This document shows, piece by piece, positions 36,739-49,461 of a stretch of DNA of 64,000 nt; the first letter of the stretch is position 1; the number at the start of each line of letters is the position of its first letter. The notes below the pieces were generated by a model, which saw only the letters and a list, made by a program, of their open reading frames with translations, was not told the origin of the DNA and searched no databases. The DNA is taken from contig NC_092572.1 of NCBI RefSeq assembly GCF_037975245.1, positions 13,892,269 to 13,956,268 of the forward strand, given 5' to 3'. Made by a program: the position numbers and the translations under genes. This DNA comes from Apostichopus japonicus (taxonomy: Eukaryota > Echinodermata > Holothuroidea > Aspidochirotida > Stichopodidae).

Positions 36739-37064
36739 TGTCTCGGCTTTTTGGAAAATTAGACGAGTTTAACGGGAAGGAGGAGTGGACCCAGTATGTG
36801 GAAAGACTGAACCGATTCTTTACCGCGAACGATATTACCGAGGAAACCAACAAACAATCAATTTTCTTGTGTTTAGTTGGGGTGGATGCCTACCAATTGT
36901 TGAGGAATATGGTACCCCCGGAAAAAAAACCTGGAAACAAAACGTTAACGGAATTGCGTATCAATTGGTTTTGTATAAGTGTAATTGAGGGCGTATTACC
37001 CAAGTGTTATGATTGTACAGAGAGCACCCCTGGTGCTTTGAATCTTTCAATTTACACAGAATAA
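36739..37064 (+). pseudogene. Truncated retroelement gag
   Basis: An ATG at 36739 opens a frame whose first ~75 codons have the layout of Ty3/gypsy-type Gag: an FNGKEEWTQYVERLNRFF segment, then IFLCLVGVDAYQLLRNMV and a PPEKKPGNKTL stretch. Similarity stops near 36960 and the remaining frame is unrelated. No nucleocapsid zinc knuckle, protease or polymerase follows, so this is a dead 5' fragment. Confidence 0.65.
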
Positions 37065-37181
37065 CCACTCTTAATAAGCAAGCCAAGTTTAATATGGCTA
37101 TATGAAGTCAGTTATAACTGGATAAGTAATTAATCTATAGATATGCAGATAAAGATTTATCTGGCCATATAAAGCCAAATA

Positions 37182-38243
37182 CAGGGGCGGCGATTAGTTT
37201 CAAATATTGGGGGACATTTGCTCGGATGCAGGCGCGTAGCAACTTTCATCCCCCAAATTGTTCGTGCGCTGGTTTTGATAGCCCCCCAGATCACCGGAAA
37301 TGGCACTTCTCAGGCTTGAAAATGACCAACCAGATGTACACTTTTGCCTGAGAACCAAGTTTTTCCAAATAGTTTTTTTTCCATCCATAACCTTTTTAAA
37401 GATTGTCACGAGTCACACATCATGTTCGACCACATTGCATCTCATGTGGATCATTGCTTTCGTAGCTAATACTACGTAACGGCCCACAATAGCCGTCAGC
37501 CCCACTTTTCAAGGTTTTAAGCCCATTATTTGTTCAAAATTTGAAAAATGAATTCACTTCAAAACATACCCATAATGTTGCACAAAATTCATCTATGGAC
37601 AACCAATAAAGATAAACCACCTTCAACCCCTAAAAGACCGGACAAAATTGCACGAGTAGATGAAGTAAGATGAAGAATGTTGGTCAGGGAATTTTCGAAA
37701 ATTCAGACACAGTTAATTTATTGATGTACAAATATTAAAACCTCTTATAACGGCTACTATAAAACTTCGATATCATAAAAAAATACCAAAAAATATGCTC
37801 GAGTGGGGGCGGTCTCCCCCTTCGCCCCCCTCCCTTGGTTATGCGCCTTCGGTTAGAAATCTTGTAAGAAACAGGCCAAATGGAAACCCAGTGAACCCAT
37901 ATCGATGTGGATCATATATATGATTGTACGTACTTACACTCATACGCAAGAGATGTACAGACATTATGATAATAATCACGAGTGACAACATGCTTTACGG
38001 TCACAGGTCACAGAAACGACCACGAAGAGTCATTTACCTCATGCAGCAGTGTTGGATGAAGTTTTAGCCACCGCCAAATATGATTTGGTTAAATAACCTC
38101 AACGCATTATTTTCAATTTATAGCCACACAAAAAAAACATGCCATCAAATATTTGAGGGGGGGGGGGATATTATATACTATATCCCCCACCTAAAATATT
38201 GAGGGGGACATGTCTCCCCGTCTCCCCATGATCGCCGCCCATG
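37182..38243. mobile_element. Outer hAT-like element, interrupted by another element
   Basis: The left end is CAGGGGCGGCGAT and the right end ATCGCCGCCCATG, which are inverted copies with one mismatch over 13. Flanks GCCAAATA and GTCATATA match at 6 of 8 positions, consistent with an old 8-bp target duplication. Both inner edges also share ATATTG(A)GGGGGACAT in inverted or direct form. A second element is nested at 37229. Confidence 0.6.
37229..37848. mobile_element. Inner repeat element (copy also at 58404)
   Basis: Begins CAGGCGCGTAGCAACTTTC and ends TTGGTTATGCGCCT, a weak inverted pair. About 500 bases match the copy at 58404-59010 nearly base for base, including AGATCACCGGAAAT, AAATGACCAACCAGATGT and AACCTCTTATAACGGCTACT. 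No protein was recognised. It is probably a non-autonomous DNA transposon. Confidence 0.65.
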
Positions 38244-38493
38244 GTCATATATAACTGGATATGTAGTCAATCCATAGTCAGTGTCTTTGGTGTTCACTCC
38301 CCAACCCGTTTGGCTACGCCTCTGCACCTGATCGAACGATCTTTACCAGAACTGTAATTTTCCAATTTTCTTTTGTTTCGGTTGTTGCATATTTTGAATA
38401 CATTTATTGTTTTTAAGGGTACCTCCATGTAAACTATGCATATCCTCCTATATGTCTACCGTAGTATACAACTGTTAGTAGGCCTATCACTCG

Positions 38494-38501
38494 TATATAA
38501 A
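38494..38501 (+). promoter_or_regulatory. TATA box of the secreted-protein gene
   Basis: TATATAAA, followed about 30 bases later by a pyrimidine-rich candidate start region and about 105 bases later by the ATG at 38607. The spacing is typical of a TATA-driven, tissue-specific gene. Confidence 0.6.
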
Positions 38502-38606
38502 GTAGGAACTTCCTTACCGATCACCATTTACTCGCTTCCAATCGTCTGTGTCGTTCATTTCAGCTAACTATAGACCTAAATACTTGTAATACCCGTATAT
38601 GATACC

Positions 38607-41260
38607 ATGATGCTGTGCACATCCGCTATAGCAGTTTGTGTGCTGGCCTATATCAGTACGACATCATTGGCAGTAGACGTCCCTTTGTCAGACCATGGCT
38701 TCGATGGCTTCGACGCAGAATTCAAAATGACCAAGAGTAATCTCCAGAAAGTAATAGACAGGGTTAACAGTCAGAGTGGACCAGATGGTAAGTAAAGTCA
38801 AGGGCGTAGGAACCGGGGGGGGGGGGGGGGCTGGGGGGGGGGGCGCCAGCCCCCCAGTGAAAAATGTGGAGGGGCGGAAGTATCATTCCGCCCCCCCGCT
38901 TCGCAAGTCAGAAAACCCCTTTTTCATTTCCAAATGAGAAAAAAATCTCATTTAGAGCACCAAATTGCATCTAAGGCCAGGTGAAAATGCAAAATTATAT
39001 ACAAAATGGAGTGGGTGGGTTGAAGTGTGCTATATTGCACCAAATGGCATCTGAGGCCACCTGGAAATGCAAAAGAATCCAAACGGGAGGGGGACACCCC
39101 CTCCCCTTAGACCCCTCCCCCAGGCCGGCCATCCGTCTTCAGCCCCCCCCCCACTCAAAAGTACCTTCCTACGCCACTGAGTAAAGTACAGTGTCGGGAG
39201 TATAGGAACAAGGGCGGCGGAACCGGGGGGGGGGCACAGGGGGCACGTGCCCCCCACTTTTCCTCAGGTTAAAAATGTGCCCTTTTTCTACATAACAATG
39301 TCTAAATAAAAAAGAGTTTACAAAGCGAAACCCACTTCGAATGAAATATTTCGGGAAGTAGGAGCCCAATTTGATTTGGGGGGGGGGGGGGGCTGTAACG
39401 ACTTGCCCGAAAATATTGCCAATTTTTTTTTCGTTCAACATCTTAATGTGCATATCATATAGGGATGCGTTGGTTATTACATTGCATGCCAATAACATAC
39501 ACTCATTTGCCGTGTTATAACCCTTCCAAATTGGTTATTATTATTGGGAAAGTCGTTACAATAATAATGATCATAATAATATTAGTTTAACCATTGAAAA
39601 ACACATAGAAAATTGTTTTTCTTTCAGTATTTTGACATATTTCATTTGCTTTCATGCATGTATCAATCGCGTGTGCAGGGATTCGGACTTTATAATGATT
39701 TCACCTCATTTTGTCTTTTTCCTTGCTTCCCAATTTGCACAGTAGATATTGCAGTGCTAGTATGCATTGTTTCCTTGAGAGGGGGGGGGGGGGGTGGCGT
39801 TGATGGAGTGATGTGTATACGCATATAAGATAATACAATAAGAGTTATAAAGGGTACTAAGTATCAGACTGCATCAGTTCAATCGAATTTCTGCAAAGTG
39901 TCCTTCGACGTTGGTGCCCCCCCCCCCCCAGATTAAAAGTGCTTTCGCCGCCCTTGTATATGAAGCAATGAAAAGTGCCGAGTACGGCGGACCCGGGCAT
40001 ACAAAATTGGCGGGATTTGGTGATGTTCCACAAACATTGTTGAATTTTTGGGATATGAGGTCATGAGAAAACGTTGCAAGATATATTAACTTTAGGCAGT
40101 ATGGTTATTTCAAATTTTTCTTTTCCTTACGTGTGTTTGCAATTTCACTTAGAGACAATAGAATGGCTTTGTTATAATATTGTTTATTGCTTGTGCAAAT
40201 ATTGTTTAGCGACGTCACCCTGAAAAGGTCACGACCTAATGCTTTGACAGCCAAGGTTTGCAGTGTGAAATTCTGCTTACTAGAAGATGAGACCTTTACT
40301 CACTAACATATGCTTATATGTTAGTTATGTTCAAAAATTAAATTTCACGTCATCCCAGAAATGTCGGCAGTTTCTTTTTGGAGGGTTCCCGAATTTCCAA
40401 ACCATCTAGAATGCTTTTGTCACCCTAAAGAGGGTCGCAACCCCCCACTTTAAGTACCAGTAGTTTAGCTGACAGTCCGTGTGGAAACACTTTAACCTTG
40501 CGGCATCATGATTTTCTTTGCAGATGTGAAGTTCTTCCTACCGGACGATCAGACGTTTACTCACGTACATTACGCTATTTGCATCGCTTTCGGGAAAGTC
40601 ACCGCGCCGTCGTTTGCCAAATCGATGTCGGAGGAAGATTTGAAGCATATCAGTACGTCGCATGACAACCTGCATATCTATATTCCGTTCTTGAGCTCAG
40701 AAGAAGGCGGTTCACCAGAGCTTAGACTTGAACTACTGAGTTTCACGTCTAGTCATGGCCATTTCGTCAGTCCAAATGTCATTTTTGACTTGCAACCGGC
40801 TGATGTGCTGCAGTATGACATCAATGACGGTAATGCTAACCTATCGTTCCGCTTTGGCGACCTTGCCTTGAACATGACCGGTGATTTCCGAGCTTCATGT
40901 CATTGGCAAAATCAGCATGACGTTGCAGAATTAGAGGAAACCATCTCGGAACTTGGTATCACACAAAATATCCCCGACTTTTCGATTTGTGAAGAACTGA
41001 CAAATCCTGAGGGCAACCAATTTTGTGACGTGGCTGAAGAGTTTGCGGACATAATCGACGAATCGGGATCAAACGTTTGTATCCGCTGGACAATAGCTAA
41101 CAGCAATGTGGGAAAATGCGATGCCTTATTCCACATCCTTCACATCTCTGAAGAGCTAAAGAAGTTTCTTGGTCTGGCTGATGACCACCCCAACTCCCTG
41201 GTGGCGGAAAAAATCAACGTGCTTGCCAATATTAATTTGAAAGTTCCATGTGTGGAGTGA
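38607..41260 (+). CDS. Two-exon gene for a secreted protein of unknown family
   Basis: Exon 1 38607-38787 (ends phase 1 before GTAAGT) and exon 2 40524-41260 (after TTTGCAG; TGA stop), together about 305 residues. The first ~22 residues are a clear signal peptide (MMLCTSAIAVCVLAYISTTS), with cleavage likely after SLA. The mature part starts VDVPLSDHGFDGF, is acidic, and has seven cysteines in exon 2 and two N-glycosylation sites (NLS, NMT). No membrane helix follows, so it is predicted to be secreted. No domain was recognised. The TATA box at 38494 and an AATAAA at 41723 support a real transcription unit. The intron is filled with two hAT-like elements, the first lying within the donor site. 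Exon 2 is long and open, which argues against a pseudogene. Confidence 0.75.
38799..39179. mobile_element. hAT-like MITE inserted at a splice donor, exact 8-bp duplication
   Basis: The target duplication AGTAAAGT is exact (38791-38798 and 39180-39187). The ends CAAGGGCGTAGGAA and TTCCTACGCCACTG are inverted with 12 of 14 matches. The interior has long G and C runs and two direct copies of GCACCAAATTGCATCT-like sequence. No coding capacity. The left duplication overlaps the donor GTAAGT at 38788. Confidence 0.9.
39209..39956. mobile_element. Second hAT-like element in the same intron, 748 bp
   Basis: The ends CAAGGGCGGCGGAACC and GCTTTCGCCGCCCTTG are inverted, with 14 of 16 matches. Flanks TATAGGAA and TATATGAA match at 7 of 8. 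The interior is G-run and A/T rich with no transposase frame. It is related at its termini to the element at 37182 (GGGCGGCG core). Confidence 0.82.
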
Positions 41261-41722
41261 AAACATTGCAAGGGAAAATATTCTCTTTCATATCTGGTGT
41301 TTGGTTTATATGCTCTTTATATGTATCATGTTTGTGAATTGGATTCTAAGTGTGGGTTTTAAATGTATTGATTTAATGTAATGTTCCGCATAAAGTAAGA
41401 TTTTGATGGCCGTATGTTCTCCACCAAATTATTATTAAGCAATTGACAATTTGCCCATTTCTCTAAATATACTCCAGGCAAAAGTTTCTTCCCTTATCAT
41501 CCACACTCTTCGGAGATTCATAAAGCCTTTTCAAACTTACAAACTTGATTAATAGTCCAAGTTAGGTCTAAATTATGCTATAACTAAGAGGATGTGATTT
41601 TCAAACATATATGAGTATTTATAGACATATGTAACCTACATTATATGCGCATGGTATTGACAAAATTGTAGTTTCTATAACCGGGTGTTTTACAATAGAC
41701 ATACTCAGTACGAAATTAATTA

Positions 41723-41728
41723 AATAAA
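41723..41728 (+). terminator. Candidate poly(A) signal of the secreted-protein gene
   Basis: AATAAA about 460 bases after the TGA stop. The sequence between is A/T-rich and noncoding. Confidence 0.45.
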
Positions 41729-41946
41729 CGACATCACGTACTCTGCGTTGTTATGTTTCTACATCATTCAAACTAATCAAAATCTGTAGATCTGTAGATG
41801 TAAACGATTAAGCCATGGAACAGGGTTGTTGGTTGTACATATTGAACTGCTTTTTGCTATACCTGCATTAAATTTATGCCAATTATGAGTCACATTCAGT
41901 CTTCATTTCTTTTCCACACTCTGGCGGATGCAATTATTACTTTACC

Positions 41947-42340
41947 CAGCGACGTAGCCAGGAATTTGCAAGAGGAGGGGGGGGGGAAGCATATTTTGCG
42001 ATTGATATGGGGAGGGGTCTCAGGGGAGGGATGTCCCGCTCCCCCTTTGAGAAATTTTTGAACAATTGAAGGTCCTTAGATGGGATATGGTGCAATGTTT
42101 TGCCAGTTTCATCATCATCATATGATATCATATTATGAACAGATTTTGTTTCTTGTTGAATTCTTTTACATGTTTTTTTTTATACATATTATACCAGAAA
42201 GACAAACACAGTCCTCTTTTACAATTTTTTTCCAGTAGGATAATCCTTTTTTATTGTCCAATATCTGGACTTTAATACATTTGACGAACTTAACTGACAA
42301 TATGTTCTATACGAAATTTAGTTTTGTTCTGTTTCAATGG
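41947..42340. mobile_element. hAT-like MITE, 3'-eroded copy of the element at 59342
   Basis: Starts CAGCGACGTAGCCAGGAATT, identical to the left end of the 59342 element. It shares TTGCGATTGATATGGG, GAGAAATTTTTGAAC, TTTTGCCAGTTTCATCAT and a CATATGATATCATATTAT palindrome. The right inverted end is not recognisable, so the 3' border is approximate. Confidence 0.75.
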
Positions 42341-45300
42341 CACACCCTTCACATAAGTAATTTTTTAACTCTTTGTGATTTTGTATTCAGAACAAAATTT
42401 GAAGTTACAGATGTAGGCGAATTTTCACAACAGAAACAGAGGGATCTGCCAAAGACACTGATAGATTGCTATAACGGTAGACTACAGTCGGTTTCAAAAA
42501 GCTGTATACAGCCAATTATAACCACAGACACTTGTTGAAAGCTTTCAATGAAGCTGATATCACATTTTTGCAGGTATATGCTACAGGCAGATACATTCTT
42601 TGACAGCTCATGCATGTAAAGTGTATGATTGATTAGATCAAGATCTTCAGATAATATGACAAAATAAAGGAAAAAGGTATCGAATTGTAATATTGTAAAC
42701 AGGCATGAATGGTTTAGCTGAGCAAAGTTCAATATCAGCATAGCCGGTATGAAGGGTGGGCCGAGGGTAAAAATATCCAGAATGCCCCACTTCTGTGTAA
42801 ATCATGAAAAATGTCGTTTTAGGAAAACTCAGGTCAGTTTGTTGTCTGTTCGGTATATTCTTTACTATACGTTAAAATTGTAGTAACAAAATGTCCTTAT
42901 ATTTAGAACCTGTCAGACGAATACTTGAACTCCTGGTATACCGTAAAACGTTCCTGGTGGAATAATCCTGGTATATTTTGGGTTAAAGAAATGTGCGGTC
43001 AACCAGGTAGCCTGGTCACTCTTACGCTTGTAACCACTTTCCTGATAGACATCAGTGACGTTCTGTATTAATCGTCTGTATCGCGGGCTTTTTCACATGG
43101 CGAACTCTCATAATGGATTCTGTCATCCTTTAACGATAGATTTGAAGGTGAGCATTGTTCTAAGAATTAGGATGTACAAAGTTACAGTATGGTGTATCTG
43201 CGTTGACAGTATGGTATCATTTCGTGCCAATTGTGCAAAGAAATGGACGCCTATAGCATAACTTGTAACGTTAGACCTACAGCCTACCATACTCTGCACC
43301 ATATAAAAAAGTTCCTTAACAAATAGAAAGAGAGTGAATTGTTATGTTTCTATAAAGATGGTTTTATATGTTCTAGTTGATACCAAGTTATCCATGGAAG
43401 TGCTCGTAGTCTTATTTGGCACTTTAAAAACAGACATGCTCTTTGGCTGATCGATTATTTACCTGATAAGTAACTTGTGGTCAAGATGATTGTGTACAGA
43501 CATTTCGATATTCGGCTGCTCTCAAAAGACATACTGAAAGAAACATTACATGAATCAGGGTGGTGGGCAATGCGGTAGGTAAAGATAATATTTATCTCAC
43601 TGAGGAAGGTGTTGATGAAGAACTCAAAGTTAACCCTCATACAACGGTGTCTATAATCATTATATGCTTGGTATTAAGAGGAACAAAATTATCAACTTTG
43701 GAAAACATCGTCCACGGTTTATCATGCGGACTGTAAAACATCGATTTAATCTTCTGATGTTATTGATATATTGGAATTCAGAACAAAAGAGTTTTACCGG
43801 GCATAGGAATAGACAAGGATCATAATGGAAGGCGAGCTCTCATAGTGGATATATTTAATAAATATAAAAATCCATTTAAACACTTATAAACGGCTCATCA
43901 AGAACATATTAAATACTTTGTACAAAATAACCTTTTGATTAAACAACCTTAAATCCCCATATGCTGTTGCATACTACCCTGACAATCATACAAACTCTGT
44001 TCATATTATTCAGGTAGTAAGACATGCCTATTTCCATACATCCCACTGCATGATCTATTGAAATGTGTTTTGGAAAGTTAGGGCTTCATGAGAACTGTTA
44101 TCCATTACCAGCATATTAACTACTAATGCGTGATTTACATAATGAAGTTGTCTGTGAAGGCCGTGGGTTCTTCTCTTATCTAATGTAGACCAGACTGCTT
44201 TTGTGCGTAGATAAGTGCGAGGTTACCAATCTTCTATAGGTTCAAAGGCAGGGCTGCATCAAATTGAAGAAAATTATTGTACAGTGGTAAATTTACCTTC
44301 TACGTTTCGTTCCTCTTTGAGCAACTGCTGTCTAGGGACATGATACAATGCAGTGAATGTAAAAACGTATGGATTGACCCAAATTTGCGACCACTTGTTG
44401 ATGACATACTGGTTCTAGAAAGACATGGATTTCACATAAATACATATGAATTTGAAGGGACTGTTCACATAAGTATTGATTGCACAAGTTGTTGGGGATA
44501 TTCTTGGCATGAATGGAATGTGTGGCTTTGTTGAAAGCTTTGTGAGCAACTATACTACTGCAAAGTGAATCAAAACCTGAGCAACTTCGAAACTGTGTAC
44601 TTTAAATAACGATAACTTACCAGTCACTTTTATCAAGAACGAAGCCGCGGTGTCATCTCTGTCTAAGCAAAATGTACATCCCATCATTACCTCCAGGTTT
44701 AATATTAGGGATGGTCAGTGTGTAGTGACTTGCATGACATTTCTTTATACAAAAAAAATATGTTATAACGTTTGTTAGTGCTATATCCATCTGGATAGAT
44801 CATTTCCTTCTGTCCTTCACGCATGATCTACCATTGCAGTGGAGTACTGCCCCTCGATACTGGACATTGTAAGCAAACCGAGCCTCTGAGGCTAACGTCA
44901 CATAGTTCAATCGTTGTATTAGAAGGTCCGTCTGGCATCGAACAGTTACCATGACCATTGGTTTGTCTAACAGTTCATGTGAATCAGTAGAAGTAGAAAT
45001 CTTACCTCTAACAATAGTAAGACATTAAGCAAAACATATTAAGCAGTGGTGTAAAGCGCTGTAAATAAGAAATGCATACCGTAAAGAAAGGACGCTACAC
45101 AAAATAGAAATAGACGAAAATATTTCACCATTTCGAGTTTTCAAATAAAAGTGTTAAACGTCATTTACTTTCATCATTAGTAGAAGGCCGAGATAAATGA
45201 AGGCTTCGAATCGTTAGTTATGATAGTATAAACAGTACATGAGGCTTTCGTCTCTTGTTTGCTGACGGATAACTATAAACCAATGACCTCCGTAATGCTT

Positions 45301-48300
45301 GGTATTGTACGCTAGTCATATATTCTTACATTGTTCCTAATTTACTTTATGCGTCACGATTATGTTTGGGAGGGAAATTACCACAACGACGACAGTTGTC
45401 ACACACGTTCTGTGTAATTGAAGTTCGATGATGTATTACTTTTCATTGTTACAAATAAATTATTATGTTGACAGTCATAACACCAACATAAATGTGTGCA
45501 ACGTTCAACAAGCAACGTCATGTTTCTTTCAACTTTAATATTTTGATATTAGTATTTGGTAAAGAGCAAATGAATTTATTGCTAGAACTGAGCTACCCAA
45601 CCCTTAGTTGGTGGAGATCTCTATATTGCAGAAGACACCGTAACTTGCACACCGTGTAACCAGAGGTCACGCCCCAGTTTCATTTGTTACAATCCAGAAA
45701 GTGGCAAGGAAGGTTTTTCAAGAAGAAAAAAAAATCTGATCTTGCACAATATTATATGAGTAAACGAATAACCGAAAAGTGGTAGGGAAAATTAAGACCA
45801 CGGTAACGAGTAAAGCTATTATATCTAGAACGGAGCCCAACTAGTGACGTTTTGATTACTGTTATTCTGTTTTTCATAAACTTACATAACATCATGATTT
45901 CTCTGTTTCACGCTATTTGGAAATGTTATTTGTTTGTTACACGCTATATCAATATTATTTTGTCAGTTTCACGCTATAACATTATTTTGTCACGCTGCGT
46001 TTAAGAATCTGACGTCAAAGCTTGGCGCCACAATGGAATATGCAGGTATGCAACAACTGGTTACTAGCGGTCAATTAAGTTTGTTATGATCATTTTATTA
46101 CCTTATCAAATCACACGTTATGCACGTCCTTTGAAGCTGGTGGCTGTTTTTTGTACCCTTTAATTATCAATACTTAGTTCGTTGGTTGCAATTTAATTGA
46201 AAGACATTATTTATTGTAGGTTATGAAAAGCTTTTCAACTGTCAAGGGGTTGAAAACGTTTGGTGATATTCTATTACATTCAATGGTATACCCTTCCCTT
46301 TGAGAAATCATGATTCGGTCAGTTGGCTGCAATGTGAAACAGAGCTATCATTTTCATATTTTAAGATATGTCTAGCACAACCTTAATTGTTGCCAGTTTT
46401 TACGACTGTTCGTGCATATATATGTTGTTAAATGTAAGGCATTTGGAGGAACTTTTAGGGAGAGAGGAAGGAAGGAGGCAAGCAGTCCCATGACGACAGT
46501 GGCTACAGTCCTGTGTATGATAACAGCAGCACCTTTATTATGCGTAAGCATAGGACTCAGACAACTATATAATTACAATGTATTACAGATTTGTTAAGTA
46601 CAAATGATGTGTACTGTGCTATGTGCATGCATGGAAGTTACAAGAAATCAAATGGGCTTTCCAGGGATTTGGTTTTGTAAAAATCTGACTGATTCACTAA
46701 ATGCAATATCAATCCTAAGAGCTGTCTTGACTCATCCTTTAGCAAACTCTTGCAAGTTTTATAATAACTATCACAAGTACAAAACATAGATGCGTTAGTT
46801 GTAAGCACTTGCATGATATGAAGATGAAATCGTTTTGTGCTTGGCAGGAAGTCACATCTCTTAGCGAAGTGAAAGAAACATATAAAGCCCAACATTACAG
46901 TCACCTTTACTTAGTTTGAATTATGAGACCGACTTATTTAGTGTAAAGCTGACAACTCCAAGAATATATAACCTACCATTAAGAAAACATGCATCAGGGG
47001 CAAATCCATGGTTTTAAAAAGATGGTGTGTGACTCTGAGGTGATTGAAGTGAACTCCAACATTGTGTTTCGGCAAGAGGGCTTACATGCAAAGTGGTGCA
47101 ATCATTTGTATCCTTTTAACTGCATTTGTGAATATGACTTAGCGTATGGTGTTATAAAATGTAAACCATTTGCAAGGAAAGTTAGAGAAAGGAAGGGAGG
47201 GAAGGAGGTTCGTTTTTTCTCATGATCATAGTGGCTAAGACTCTGAATGTATATTAACGATATAAAACATTTAAAAACCCATAAGAGGTAGTTAAACCCA
47301 TGTATCTCATTTATCAGTGACTCAAATGGAGATGTTGTGTTTTTTATACAGACGACAACCCAGAAGCCTTCACACGCACGGGACTTTAATCAGTTGTAAA
47401 TCACTTACTGAATCAAAGTTAACTTATTGGGAGAAATCTCGGGCTATTTTTATTATGGCTAATGAGGAAAACCCTGCGATGAAATGACGCCGTGATATAA
47501 TAACAAGTAGCCTGTCGATGGTCGTATATAGATCATAGCTTTTTAGTTTTCTTTTGCCATTGTTGTTGTCGTTCCCGTTTCGTTCCCGACAATTTCTATG
47601 CGGAGATGAAACGTCGCTCCTGTTCTCCCCCTTGTTATGCTACTTTTCATAATGGTCAGTAATGCGACGGGTGTGATATAACTTCACTTTAGTTTTGTGT
47701 TAAAATGGTTTGTTATCATACTATTTTTGAGATATTGTGGAGATCGCAATACATATTCACGCAGTGTCCAGGAACGAACTGCATTGCGAAATTTGATGAA
47801 ATTTGTGATAAATTGAGTCCTAAATAATTTTCTTGTAACAAGTTAACACATCTTTAAATTATATTGACACATCTGGGTCACATGCTATACACTTCTCTGA
47901 TGAATTTGTGAACAAACAACGGTTTTTATAAACACTAAATGCGTTATTGCCTGTGACAAAAAGAATTCGATAAATTTCGAATTATTTTTATTGGTATTGC
48001 CTTGGTTACGTTGTAAACTTATTTAAATATTTCTTGGACATCAAAGGAGAAATGTGTTGCATTCTTGCACTATATTTCACATTGACAGGTGGGACAGAAG
48101 GGGAAACCGCCAAACTGATGGAACACTTGTTTACTCACAAAATACCGTAGAAACACACACATACAATGAGTCTTTCAGCGGTTTACATATTATAATTTTG
48201 CTACGTTATGACTTACTAGGCTAAGAAGTAAAAAGAACGAATTCTGTTGAGATGATTTATTATGAAAATTGTGATATTGGTACAATAAGGCATATCATGT

Positions 48301-49461
48301 GGAACGTTATTTTCGTGATCAGTGGAAATGCAACGAAACTGCCAAGTGGACCTTTTCGCAACACATACCCACTTCTTTTCAAGGCCTAGATTTCAATCTC
48401 TAATTCACGTGTTCATTCCAATGAACGATTGAATTAATACCAGCAATTTCTCGGTCGGTAGTTCCAGTGAGAAGACTTCCAGATAAGAGGTAAAGTAAAG
48501 ATTAAATCATATCCGTTGGTGCATGAGTTTCAAAGACTGCATATGCATAATTATCAGGCAATTATCTTCAACTTAGTTTCAATTTAAAGAATGTATGCCT
48601 CTAAATAAATTGTGAAGACTTCTTTTACCCACTGAGTTTTGGCATTCTCTGCATGATCCTTAGTATCTTTAAATGTAACTCTTTAAATTATGCTGAAGCG
48701 TGGTACCATATTTACAGCAGATTGTATTGTAACCAGTGCTGCTCAGTATATCGTAATAAGTCACTGTTTTTTGGCCTTTCTGTTTATTTGCTTTTCTTGT
48801 CATTTACATTTACATTGTATATAGATCATACTCCATATGTGTTCACATCATATCAATTGCAATGAGGTCTCAGTTTGCGACTGTAGTATCGTTTATAATC
48901 TCATAAAGGAACGTAAGCTAAATAAACGTACGCTAAAAACAAAACAAAAACATGAATATGTCACTATTAAGAACAGTCATTTTTCCCTTCAAGTTTTGAA
49001 CTGTTCAGGACCAGATACTTATTATGTCACGTAACGCCTTTAAATGTTTATTTGTTAGTGTTATTAACCTCCTTCAAGCTTTGGCGGTTGTCAAGAAGAT
49101 GTTTCGTTTCGATCTATTAATGTAAACCAAGTACAGGAGTTGGTCAATTAATTTTAACATGTAGCGTTTTCGTGAAGAAAGGATATACATGATGATGAAA
49201 TTGACTTTGTTTGTCCTTAAGGTAAAATCATACGTCAATTTCTTCTGCCAATATCGGATTAAAGGCATTGATCATCCTTCTTCAAAAATATTAAAAAGTT
49301 CTTATTTACTTTCCGCCTCTTTGTAATGTTACGAGGGCCCATTGTAGCCTAACGCTAGTCACTGCTAGTGAGAAACCTAACGTTATAATGTGGAGAGTAA
49401 TTGAAATTGCCTACGTGATAAATCAGTATTTGAGAAATTAGGTCGGGTTACCGTGTCACAA
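42341..49461. other. 7 kb without a confident gene
   Basis: Unique-looking A/T-rich sequence. Two weak coding-like islands occur near 43480-43730 and 44336-44534 (see findings). A pair of diverged similar segments near 46420-46510 and 47150-47250 shares a TAAATGTAAGGCATTTG / TAAAATGTAAACCATTTG start and a GAGAGA-AGGAAGG-GGAGG block. No RNA gene, promoter or transposon end could be fixed. Confidence 0.45.

Noticed and set aside
39169-39498. Minus-strand frame near 39.3 kb
   Set aside because: It lies across the ends of two hAT elements and runs through G/C homopolymers.
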